Of a DNA stretch of 64,000 nucleotides, positions 1 through 7,481 are shown piece by piece (the stretch's first letter is position 1; the number at the start of each line of letters is the position of its first letter). Source of the DNA: Flavobacterium sp. Root901. GTDB taxonomy: Bacteria; Bacteroidota; Bacteroidia; Flavobacteriales; Flavobacteriaceae. The notes under the pieces were generated by a model that was not told where the DNA came from, did not search any database, and saw nothing but the letters and a program-made list of their open reading frames with translations. A program made the translations under genes and the position numbers. The stretch is from positions 2,835-66,834 of the forward strand of contig NZ_LMJB01000008.1 in the NCBI RefSeq assembly GCF_001429765.1, written 5' to 3'.

Positions 1-957
1 CAAACTGTGATGCAGTGATCTCTAAAGTTGTAGTAACAGCAGCGACATTAATTGCCAATGCTGATACTATCGGATCGGTTACATCTGGAAACACAGCTCA
101 GACTTTACCGGTTAATGTATTTGATAACGATACTAAAAACGGAACAGCACTGGTTCCATCAGATGTAAACCTGACAGTTGCAGTACCGGACCCATCAGGA
201 TATTTAGTTCTAAACCCAGACGGAAGTTTAACATTAGGCGGTAATGCTCCGGCAGGCACTTACACGTTAACTTACACAATCTGTGAGAAACTAAACCCAT
301 CAAACTGCAGTTCAAACACAGTAAGTGTAACAGTAGGAGTAACGGCACCAACACTAGTAATCGATGCAGTAACAGAAACTACGGCAGCAATAAACGGAAA
401 TCTTGGCGGTACAACAGCAGCCTTAACGGCTAATGATACCTTAAACGGTAACCCAGTTGTAATTGGTACTTCGGCAGGACAGGTAACATTAACAGCAATC
501 AGCGTTCCAGCAGGTTTAACACTTAACGCAGACGGAACAGTAACAGTTGCAGCAAACACTGCAGCAGGAACTTATGAAGTAGAATACAGAATCTGTGAGG
601 TAACTAATCCATCAAACTGTGATGCAGTGATCTCAAAAGTCGTTGTAACCAGCGGAGCATTATTACAAGCGATTGATGATATTGTTGGATCTGTAGTTGG
701 AGTAAACCACCCTCAAACAGTAGTAAATGTTTTTGATAATGATACTAATAACGGATTGCCAGTTATAGCAAACACTTTGAACCTTTCAGTTGTGACTCCG
801 GATCCAGCAGGATTTTTAACATTAAATCCTGACGGAACAGTTACATTAGGAGCAAGTGCACCAAGAGGCGATTATACATTGACTTATACAATTTGTGAAA
901 AACTAAATCCAACAAACTGTAGTACAGCTTCTGTAAAAGTAACAGTTGATGATCCAA
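1..957 (+). repeat. coding tandem repeats with a 612-bp super-period
   Basis: The first ~37 bases of the window recur almost perfectly at 613-649, exactly 612 bp (204 codons) later. Each 612-bp unit holds two different repeat types: one ends in I-C-E-K-L-N-P-x-N-C-S and the other in I-C-E-V-T-N-P-S-N-C-D. The array therefore grew as two-domain units and probably continues upstream of the window. Repeats after ~960 are diverged and no longer similar at DNA level. Confidence 0.8.
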
Positions 958-2615
958 CAATGACAGTAACAGCAAACAGTTATTGTTCGAACAACGTTCC
1001 TTATGTATCTTATAATGTTGTAGCAGATAATTTTACTCCTACAAATTTATTAACGATTCAATGGGTAGACAGTGCAAACAAGGTTGTCGCTACTCAGACT
1101 AACTTGCCATTAAGCGGAAATATTTTATGGCCGGGTGCAGTTGTTGATGGAAGCGGAAATGGACTAGACTGGCCAGGATGGGTAAATACAAATGGACAAT
1201 GGACACAAGGTCCTGACGGATTTGAAAACACCAGACCAGCAGTGACAATGGTATTTTCATTGAACCCAACAGTTAATGTTTCGGTAAATTATCCAACAGC
1301 GACAGCTGGTTGTAATGCAAGACCAACATTTGAGATCAAAGCAAATAATGATACTGCAGGACCAATCGATATTACCAAAGGAACTAGTACAGGCATAAAT
1401 GTATTTACTAATGACACACACAATGGATCAGCTGTTATTCCTGCAAATGTAATTTTGAGTACTGTTCTTCCAAATGCTAATTTAATTTTAAATGCAGATG
1501 GTACAGTTTATATTAAACCGGGAACACAAACAGGAAACTATCAGCTTACTTATCAAATATGCGATGCTTTAAGTTCATCTAATTGCAGTCAGGCAGTTGT
1601 AAGTGTAGATGTGTTGAATACGGTTATTCCGGTTACGCCAACTAAACCAATTGCTGCAAATAATGACGGAGAAATAGCAGTTGACGGAATTAACGGTTCT
1701 CTTGAATTCATAAATGTGTTAGATAATGATTTATTAGACGGATTAGCAGTTAACCCTGCAGATGTTACAATAACGAATACTTCTAATAATACGAACTTTG
1801 AATTTAATGCTGATGGAACTGTAAATGTAAAACCAAACACACCTAGAGGAACATATCAGATCACGTATGAAATTTGTGAGAAGGCAGCAGCAACAGCAAA
1901 TTGCGCTTCGGCAACATTATCTGTTTTTGTTGAAGTTCCGGCAATCGCAATTGTTAAAACAGCTGTGTTCAACAATGAGAATAAGAACAACAACGCAGAA
2001 CCGGGTGAAACAATTACATACAAATTTGTAGTGACAAACACAGGAAATATACCATTAAAAAATATTACGATTACAGATCCATTACCGGGAGTAATTGTTT
2101 CAGGACAAGCCTTGGATTTAGGTGTTGGAGAATCAAATGGCAGCAACTTTAGTGCAATTTATAAAATAACACAAACCGATATCAATAAAGGAGAAGTTAC
2201 GAATCAGGCAAGTGTTAAAGGAAACAGCGCAAAAGGAGTAGTAGTTGAGGATCTTTCAGATAATGAAGGAGTAAATGGAGACCAGCCTACTGTGATAACA
2301 TTAAATGGTTGTCAAATCGATGTTAAGAAAGGTATGTCACCAAACGGAGATGGTAAAAATGATCGATTCTACATTCAGGGAATAGAATGCTACCCGAATA
2401 ATACGGTAGAAATCTATAACCGTTGGGGAGTTCTGGTTTTCGAAAAAGATGGTTATAATAATGAAGACAGAGTATTTAAAGGGTATTCTGAAGGACGTAC
2501 AACCATTAAACAATCTGACGGATTACCAGCAGGAACTTATTTCTACATCCTGAAATACAAAGACAGCGGTTCTAATCCTCACGAAAAATCAGGTTATTTA
2601 TATATTAATAAATAA
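3..2615 (+). CDS. giant repetitive gliding/T9SS adhesin, 3' part (5' end outside window)
   Basis: The reading frame is open from the first bases of the window, so this is the C-terminal ~870 residues of a larger secreted surface protein. Visible are tandem ~100-residue beta-sandwich-like repeats. Each has an N-D-x-x-N-G element and ends in an I-C-E/D-x7-C segment (residues about 90, 200, 295, 525 and 630 of the visible part). A Trp-rich unique block lies at ~313-437 and a DUF11-like domain (P-G-E-T-I-T-Y) at ~650-755. The C-terminus (~775-866) has the S-P-N-G-D-G-x-N-D and Y-N-R-W-G motifs of the gliding-motility-associated, CHU_C-type (type B) sorting domain, which directs export by the type IX secretion system. 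A PorP/SprF gene follows directly, the usual partner of type B cargo. F. johnsoniae has a SprB-like protein in this genomic setting. Ligand unknown. Confidence 0.9.
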   Translation, partial: NCDAVISKVVVTAATLIANADTIGSVTSGNTAQTLPVNVFDNDTKNGTALVPSDVNLTVAVPDPSGYLVLNPDGSLTLGGNAPAGTYTLTYTICEKLNPSNCSSNTVSVTVGVTAPTLVIDAVTETTAAINGNLGGTTAALTANDTLNGNPVVIGTSAGQVTLTAISVPAGLTLNADGTVTVAANTAAGTYEVEYRICEVTNPSNCDAVISKVVVTSGALLQAIDDIVGSVVGVNHPQTVVNVFDNDTNNGLPVIANTLNLSVVTPDPAGFLTLNPDGTVTLGASAPRGDYTLTYTICEKLNPTNCSTASVKVTVDDPTMTVTANSYCSNNVPYVSYNVVADNFTPTNLLTIQWVDSANKVVATQTNLPLSGNILWPGAVVDGSGNGLDWPGWVNTNGQWTQGPDGFENTRPAVTMVFSLNPTVNVSVNYPTATAGCNARPTFEIKANNDTAGPIDITKGTSTGINVFTNDTHNGSAVIPANVILSTVLPNANLILNADGTVYIKPGTQTGNYQLTYQICDALSSSNCSQAVVSVDVLNTVIPVTPTKPIAANNDGEIAVDGINGSLEFINVLDNDLLDGLAVNPADVTITNTSNNTNFEFNADGTVNVKPNTPRGTYQITYEICEKAAATANCASATLSVFVEVPAIAIVKTAVFNNENKNNNAEPGETITYKFVVTNTGNIPLKNITITDPLPGVIVSGQALDLGVGESNGSNFSAIYKITQTDINKGEVTNQASVKGNSAKGVVVEDLSDNEGVNGDQPTVITLNGCQIDVKKGMSPNGDGKNDRFYIQGIECYPNNTVEIYNRWGVLVFEKDGYNNEDRVFKGYSEGRTTIKQSDGLPAGTYFYILKYKDSGSNPHEKSGYLYINK

Positions 2616-2622
2616 AAATTAC

Positions 2623-2653
2623 AAACGGCTTAGTACAAGCTAAGCCGTTTTAA
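2623..2653 (+). terminator. hairpin between adhesin and porP-like gene
   Basis: A 10-11 bp stem (arms 2623-2633 and 2640-2650) with a short loop starts 7 bp after the adhesin stop codon and is followed by TTTTAAAA. It ends only 13 bp before the next start codon, so it may act as a partial terminator or mRNA-stabilising element that sets adhesin versus partner levels rather than as a full stop. Confidence 0.55.
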
Positions 2654-2665
2654 AATTTCTTATAA

Positions 2666-3577
2666 ATGAAAAAATTAGGCTTAATTTTCATGTTTTTTAC
2701 AGTTGTGTGCTCTGCTCAGCAAGATTCTCAATTTACACAATATATGTATAACACTATCGAAATCAATCCGGCATACGCAGGTTCGCGTGGTGTTCTAAGT
2801 GTTTTCGGGTTATATCGTACGCAGTGGATTGGACTTGATGGAGCTCCGGTGACCAGTACTTTTTCATTAAATACACCTTTAAACAACAGTAATTTAGGAT
2901 TAGGAGTTTCGCTGGTAAACGATAAAATCGGGCCAACAAATGAAAATACCTTGTCTGCAGATTTATCTTATAGTGTTCCAACTTCTGAATCGTTTAAACT
3001 TTCATTCGGAATTAAAGCAACAGCGAATCTTTTCAATCTTGATCCAAGTAAATTGAGCTACGAAGATCAAAATGACGAAATGTTTCAGGATTTGAGAAAC
3101 AAGTTTACTCCAAATATTGGTGCCGGTGTTTATTGGCATTCTGACAAAGCATATATAGGTTTATCTGTGCCAAATTTTATTGAAACAAACCGATATGATG
3201 ATAATGATGTGGCTATTTTCAAAGAAAAAATAAACTACTATTTAATGGCAGGATATGTTTTCAATTTAGATCGTTTAGAATATATAAAATTCAAACCGGC
3301 TGTATTAACAAAAATGGTAGAAGGAGCGCCTTTACAAGTTGATGTTTCAGGAAATTTTATGTTCAATGACAAATTTGTTTTAGGACTGGCTTACCGTTGG
3401 AGTGCCTCTGTTAGCGCAATGGCAGGTTTTCAGGTTACAAGAGGAATGTATATAGGATACGGCTACGATCACGAAACAACACGTTTGCAAAAATACAATT
3501 CAGGATCGCATGAAATTTTCCTTCGTTTTGACTTTTTTAATACCTACAGCAAACTTACTTCACCAAGATTCTTTTAA
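2666..3577 (+). CDS. PorP/SprF family type IX secretion membrane protein
   Basis: A 303-residue outer-membrane beta-barrel protein with a signal peptide (residues 1-17, ending V-C-S-A-Q). The family's start of the mature protein is present: Q-D-x-Q-F-T-Q-Y-M-Y-N, then N-P-A-Y-A-G-S and R-x-Q-W-x-G-x-x-G-A-P. PorP/SprF proteins sit in the outer membrane and are needed to secrete or anchor the type B-sorted cargo encoded beside them; SprF serves SprB in F. johnsoniae. Its position between the adhesin and an OmpA-family PorE-like gene is the standard three-gene arrangement, so it most likely serves that adhesin. Confidence 0.9.
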   Translation: MKKLGLIFMFFTVVCSAQQDSQFTQYMYNTIEINPAYAGSRGVLSVFGLYRTQWIGLDGAPVTSTFSLNTPLNNSNLGLGVSLVNDKIGPTNENTLSADLSYSVPTSESFKLSFGIKATANLFNLDPSKLSYEDQNDEMFQDLRNKFTPNIGAGVYWHSDKAYIGLSVPNFIETNRYDDNDVAIFKEKINYYLMAGYVFNLDRLEYIKFKPAVLTKMVEGAPLQVDVSGNFMFNDKFVLGLAYRWSASVSAMAGFQVTRGMYIGYGYDHETTRLQKYNSGSHEIFLRFDFFNTYSKLTSPRFF

Positions 3578-3588
3578 TTGATTAAAAT

Positions 3589-5592
3589 ATGAAGATGAAA
3601 AATTTAGTTTATTCCTTTTTGTTCTTTTGCTTTTTTTTCAGTGCAAATGCGCAGACAGCCAGTATACAAAATGCAGATAAAAAATACGATAGTTACGCTT
3701 ACGCGGATGCTATAAAAGCGTATGAAAAATTAGTAGAAAAAGGAGTTAAGGAAGAAAGGATATTTCAAAGACTTGGAAATTCTTATTACTTCATAGGAGA
3801 ATTAGAAAACGCATTAAAATTTTATCAGGAACTATTTAATATTAATGAAAATCAGGAACCTGAATATTTATACAGATATGCGCAATGCCTAAAATCAATT
3901 GGAAATTATGCTAAAGCAGACAGGATTCTGGAAAAATTCAGCGACATAGCACCTTCAGACAAAAGAGCAGTTTTATTCTTAAAAAATAAAAGTTATTTAG
4001 ACGATATTAAATCCAATTCAGGCCGTTTTGATATTGCTGATGCCGGAATTAATTCAAAAGATTCAGATTACGGAACTACAATTTTAGACAACAAATTAGT
4101 ATTTACATCGGCAAGAGACACCGGTGCGATTATTAAAAAGAGTTTTAAGTGGACAAATAAAGCCATCTCAACTTTATATACCGCACAATTGAATCCGGAC
4201 GGAAGCATTGGAAAAGCAGAGTTATTTCACAAGAAAAACTTAAAAGTAAACCTCAACCAGTCGACTCCGGTTTTTACAAAAGACGGACAGACCATGTATT
4301 TTACCAGAAATAATTCTGTAAACGGTAAAAGAAAAGAAAATGAAAAAAACATTACATTTTTAAAACTTTACAAAGCAGTATTGGTGAATAACGAATGGAA
4401 AGAAGTTCAGGAACTTCCTTTTAACAGTGACGAATACAGCGTAGCGCACCCGGCTTTAAGTGTGGATGAAAAAACATTATTTTTTGCATCAGATATGCCG
4501 GGAACCTTAGGTTTGTCTGATATATTTAAAGTGAGTATTCTGCCAGACGGAACGTATGGAACACCAGAAAATTTAGGATCGGAAATTAATACAGAAGGAA
4601 GAGAAACTTTTCCTTTTATTTCAGATGAAAATGAACTTTATTTTGCTACTGACGGTCGGCCAGGATTAGGAGGACTCGATATTTATGTTTCAAAAATAAA
4701 CAAAGATGGTTCTTTTGATGAAGTACTAAATGTTGGAGAACCGGTAAATAGTAAACAAGATGATTTTGCTTTTTCAATAAACAGTAAAAACAGAAATGGC
4801 TTTTTCTCTTCAAACAGAGTAAACGGTCACGGACTTGATGATATTTACAGATTTACAGAAAACCGAAAACTAATCTGCGAACAGCAATTATCCGGAACAG
4901 TTATAGATCAGGAAACAAACGAAGTACTTTCAGACGTTTCATTAATTTTATTTGATGAATCCGGTAAATCGGCTGTTGAAACAAAATCGGATTCAAACGG
5001 AAATTATATTTTTTCGAATGTCAGATGCGGAAAAAAATATTATATCAAAACTTCCAAAGAAGATTATATATTTAAAGAAGTTAATATAACGCTTAAAAAA
5101 GCAACAGGTTCTGTTTCGCTGCCAATAGTTTTAGAAAAGAAACCAAAACCAATTGTAAAAGCAATGCCGGTTGTTATTAAAGGAAATTCAATTAAGCCGG
5201 TTAAAGTTAACATTACAGTTGGAACAGATTTAGCTAAACTTTTAAACATTCCGATGAACTTTTTCGATTTAGGAAAAGCAACGATTAAGAAAGAATCAGA
5301 GCCTAAACTGCAAAAAATCGTAGATATGCTGAAACAATATCCAACCATAAAAATCGATATTCGTTCGCATACAGACAGCCGTTCATCTACAGAAAGCAAT
5401 CAGATTTTATCTGAAAAAAGAGCACAGTCTTCTAAAAGCTGGCTGGAGCAGAGAGGAATTGATCCAAGCCGATTAACAGCAAAAGGTTACGGAGAAACAC
5501 AATTAGTTAATAAATGTGCCGATGGCGTAAAATGTACCGAAAAAGAACATCAGCAAAACAGACGAAGCGAATTCATAATTATAAGTCTGTAA
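3589..5592 (+). CDS. OmpA family protein with TPR, PD40 and carboxypeptidase-regulatory domains (PorE-like)
   Basis: A 667-residue protein with a signal peptide (to ~22, F-S-A-N-A-Q). In order it has TPR-like repeats (~28-130), WD40-like PD40 beta-propeller segments (~160-425), a carboxypeptidase-regulatory-like fold (~427-505) and a C-terminal OmpA/MotB peptidoglycan-binding domain (~555-665, with H-T-D-S-R and N-R-R-S-E). This is the architecture of PorE, the periplasmic protein that ties type IX outer-membrane parts to peptidoglycan. It lies 11 bp after the PorP/SprF gene in the same operon. Two start codons are possible (3589 and 3595), both giving a good signal peptide. It may be an adhesin-specific paralogue rather than the main PorE. 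Confidence 0.85.
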   Translation: MKMKNLVYSFLFFCFFFSANAQTASIQNADKKYDSYAYADAIKAYEKLVEKGVKEERIFQRLGNSYYFIGELENALKFYQELFNINENQEPEYLYRYAQCLKSIGNYAKADRILEKFSDIAPSDKRAVLFLKNKSYLDDIKSNSGRFDIADAGINSKDSDYGTTILDNKLVFTSARDTGAIIKKSFKWTNKAISTLYTAQLNPDGSIGKAELFHKKNLKVNLNQSTPVFTKDGQTMYFTRNNSVNGKRKENEKNITFLKLYKAVLVNNEWKEVQELPFNSDEYSVAHPALSVDEKTLFFASDMPGTLGLSDIFKVSILPDGTYGTPENLGSEINTEGRETFPFISDENELYFATDGRPGLGGLDIYVSKINKDGSFDEVLNVGEPVNSKQDDFAFSINSKNRNGFFSSNRVNGHGLDDIYRFTENRKLICEQQLSGTVIDQETNEVLSDVSLILFDESGKSAVETKSDSNGNYIFSNVRCGKKYYIKTSKEDYIFKEVNITLKKATGSVSLPIVLEKKPKPIVKAMPVVIKGNSIKPVKVNITVGTDLAKLLNIPMNFFDLGKATIKKESEPKLQKIVDMLKQYPTIKIDIRSHTDSRSSTESNQILSEKRAQSSKSWLEQRGIDPSRLTAKGYGETQLVNKCADGVKCTEKEHQQNRRSEFIIISL

Positions 5593-5605
5593 TTTAAGAT
5601 ATAAG

Positions 5606-5633
5606 GCCTTTCTAAATTTAGAAAGGCTTTTTT
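5606..5633. terminator. bidirectional terminator between convergent genes
   Basis: A perfect 22-base inverted repeat (5606-5627, arms beginning GCCTTTC) is followed by six T on the plus strand and preceded by A-rich sequence. It lies between the OmpA-family gene and the convergent small gene ending at 5636, so it can end transcripts from both sides. Confidence 0.8.
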
Positions 5634-5635
5634 AT

Positions 5636-5977
5636 TTACGTATTCTCAGGATTTGAATCTGCAGTAAACATATAATTGATTTCACTTAAAAATTCGAATT
5701 CTCTTAAAGGAAAAATTTGCAGCAAAGTTTCTAAAACAAGACTCACATCAATAGATTGATTTTTGTTGGTTTCCGAAATCTTATGCATATCGTGATTCAA
5801 TGCCAAAATGCATAATTTCAGCATATCAGTTATCACACAGCCAAGTTCAAAATAGTTTAGAAATTTAATTTGAGCAGCATACATTTCACTTCCGTCATTA
5901 ACGGGTTTAAGAGTCTGAAAATATAAGGCAGATAATTTTTTTAGGCGTTCTAAATTTTTAATTTCATTAGTTTCCAT
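5636..5977 (-). CDS. hypothetical protein, 113 residues
   Basis: I do not recognise this family. The start was set at 5977 (M-E-T-N-E-I-K-N-L) because the longer reading to 6016 runs into the palindromic control region. The product looks soluble and helical, with several leucine-rich amphipathic stretches and no signal peptide or metal motif. It is divergent from the double-HTH regulator at 6067, with a 14-bp palindrome between them, which suggests it is a target or partner of that regulator. It may be a flavobacterial accessory gene. Confidence 0.6.
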   Translation of the reverse strand: METNEIKNLERLKKLSALYFQTLKPVNDGSEMYAAQIKFLNYFELGCVITDMLKLCILALNHDMHKISETNKNQSIDVSLVLETLLQIFPLREFEFLSEINYMFTADSNPENT

Positions 5978-6017
5978 ATAATATGTTTTTAGCAAATGTA
6001 ATATTATATTCCACAAA

Positions 6018-6031
6018 CGACATATATGTCG
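6018..6031. promoter_or_regulatory. 14-bp perfect palindrome, probable operator
   Basis: CGACATATATGTCG reads identically on both strands. It lies 40 bp from the start of the minus-strand gene and 35 bp from the start of the HTH regulator gene, in the only space between two divergent genes. A self-complementary site in such a position is typical of an operator for a dimeric HTH protein. That the neighbouring regulator binds it is inference. Confidence 0.55.
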
Positions 6032-6066
6032 CGTTTATTTTTTTCACAGTTTAATAGATTTGATTT

Positions 6067-6546
6067 GTGGAAAAAAATAAATACGAGTTAGAGATTATTA
6101 AATTAGGTTTATTAATCAAAGAACTCAGAGGAAAACAAAATATTACACAATTACAATTGTCAACATTATGTAATGTTGATGTAAGAACTATTCAAAGAAT
6201 TGAAAAAGGAAAACAAAATATTACCATTGGTTTACTTTTTTCAATAGCTTATTCTTTGAAAATAGAATCAAGTGTTTTAATAAGCAAAATTTTTTCCGAA
6301 AATAATTTACTTCAAGACTCAAACGAAATATATAAGGTAGAGGATTTAAAGCGTTTAGGAACTAGGATTAAAGAGCTTAGAACAGCCAAAGGATTGTCGC
6401 AAGCTAAGTTAGGTTTACTGATATTTAAAGATGAGCAATTTATACATAAAGTTGAGGCAGGTGAATTCAATCCTACATATCTTAATTTGCTTGCATTATC
6501 TAAAGGTTTGGGAATATCAATAAAAGAACTTTTTGATTTTGAATAA
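6067..6546 (+). CDS. XRE-family transcriptional regulator with two HTH domains
   Basis: A 159-residue protein with two Cro/C1-type helix-turn-helix domains in tandem: ~11-65 (I-K-E-L-R-G-K-Q-N-I-T-Q-L-Q-L and V-R-T-I-Q-R-I-E-K-G) and ~97-155 (I-K-E-L-R-T-A-K-G-L-S-Q-A-K-L and I-H-K-V-E-A-G). The two halves resemble each other, so it arose by internal duplication or fusion. It could bind DNA as a pseudo-dimer. Translation starts at GTG (6067): an in-frame stop lies at 6061 and no ATG occurs nearby. It is probably autoregulated through the palindrome just upstream. Confidence 0.8.
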   Translation: MEKNKYELEIIKLGLLIKELRGKQNITQLQLSTLCNVDVRTIQRIEKGKQNITIGLLFSIAYSLKIESSVLISKIFSENNLLQDSNEIYKVEDLKRLGTRIKELRTAKGLSQAKLGLLIFKDEQFIHKVEAGEFNPTYLNLLALSKGLGISIKELFDFE

Positions 6547-6898
6547 ATCAAAACGAGTTACATAAGATATTTTCTAAAAATCTATAATAAATCAATTAGA
6601 CTTTCTGTATTAATTCTTCATTCGTAATATACTTACGGGATATTTTTATTGACATAAATTTTATCTCTTTGACGCAATTGCAATAAAACAAATTCTACAT
6701 TCAAACCAAAAACGTTAAAAAATCTAATTTTCTACAAAAAACAACTGTAAATTTTTTCTTTCATTAAATTATAATTTTGAAAATCTGTTATTTTATGTAT
6801 TTTGTTTAAAATGAGCTAGTTGTGATTTTAAAAAATCGATTTCGCTGCGCATCGTATTTGTTTTTATTTTAACTTTATAAATCTAAAATTTTTCAGAT
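6547..6898. other. 352-bp AT-rich intergenic region, no gene seen
   Basis: No credible reading frame, RNA fold or repeat was found. Homopolymeric A/T tracts dominate. A near-match to the Bacteroidota -7 box (TAACTTTA) lies about 30 bp before the CBS gene and is the only promoter candidate; it is weak. The 3' ends of the HTH gene transcript and the 5' leader of the CBS gene must lie here. Confidence 0.5.
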
Positions 6899-7324
6899 AT
6901 GACTGTAGATCAAATACTAAACGCAAAAGGGAAAAATGTTTTTTCGGTACGTTCAACAACAACTGTTTACGAAGCCCTGAAAGTAATGGGAGATAAAAAC
7001 ATCGGCGCTATTCTGGTCATAGACGGAACCGACTTAAAAGGGATTTTGTCTGAAAGGGATTATGCTAGAAAAATTGTTTTAAAAGACAAATCTTCTAAAG
7101 AAACATTTGTGCATGAAATTATGGAAAGCAATGTATTTTCTGTACAGCTCTCCAATAATATTGATGATTGTATGGAACTGATGAGTTCAAAAAGAATCAG
7201 ACACCTGCCTGTTTTAGAAAACGGAATTGTGGTAGGAATCATTTCGATTAGTGATGTTGTTAAAGCAATTATTGAAATTCAGAAAGATACAATCCATCAC
7301 TTAAACTCTTATATATCACAGTAA
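6899..7324 (+). CDS. CBS domain-containing protein
   Basis: A 141-residue soluble protein made of two CBS motifs (~8-60 and ~72-135), which together form one Bateman module. Typical CBS features are visible: a D-I/V-L-x-x-K-G start, G-x-I-L-V-I-D-G, G-I-L-S-E-R-D-Y, then R-H-L-P-V-L-E-N-G and G-I-I-S-I-S-D-V-V. Such stand-alone modules usually bind adenine nucleotides and act as energy sensors or regulatory subunits. No catalytic partner is adjacent, so the target is unknown. The gene is monocistronic, with a strong terminator directly after it. Confidence 0.85.
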   Translation: MTVDQILNAKGKNVFSVRSTTTVYEALKVMGDKNIGAILVIDGTDLKGILSERDYARKIVLKDKSSKETFVHEIMESNVFSVQLSNNIDDCMELMSSKRIRHLPVLENGIVVGIISISDVVKAIIEIQKDTIHHLNSYISQ

Positions 7325-7349
7325 ACGCTTCAATAAAAATACTTTTTTA

Positions 7350-7380
7350 AATAGTCCGGATCACGCCGGACTATTTTTTT
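7350..7380 (+). terminator. intrinsic terminator after CBS gene
   Basis: A perfect 10-bp stem AATAGTCCGG / CCGGACTATT (7350-7359, 7366-7375) with a 6-base loop is followed by a run of seven T. It ends the CBS-protein transcript and isolates it from maeB. Confidence 0.85.
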
Positions 7381-7449
7381 TGAGTTTCCAATTTTGATAT
7401 TTTAACAAAAGAAACCACTAAAAGCGCACCTTTTTAAAACTAAGACTTA

Positions 7450-7457
7450 TATCTTTG
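7450..7457 (+). promoter_or_regulatory. -7 box of maeB
   Basis: TATCTTTG matches the Bacteroidota consensus TAnnTTTG and lies 25 bp before the maeB start codon. No TTG element is seen at the -33 distance, so the assignment rests on the -7 box and position only. Confidence 0.4.
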
Positions 7458-7481
7458 TAAGCTAGAATAAAAGCTAAAATA

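Noticed and set aside
133..559. Overlapping minus-strand reading frames inside the adhesin
   Set aside because: They are antisense to a strongly supported coding repeat; their Val/Leu-rich composition is the mirror of Thr/Asn-rich repeats.
6547..6898. Small RNA or extra gene in the 352-bp gap
   Set aside because: No stable hairpin, promoter-terminator pair or coding pattern could be found by eye.
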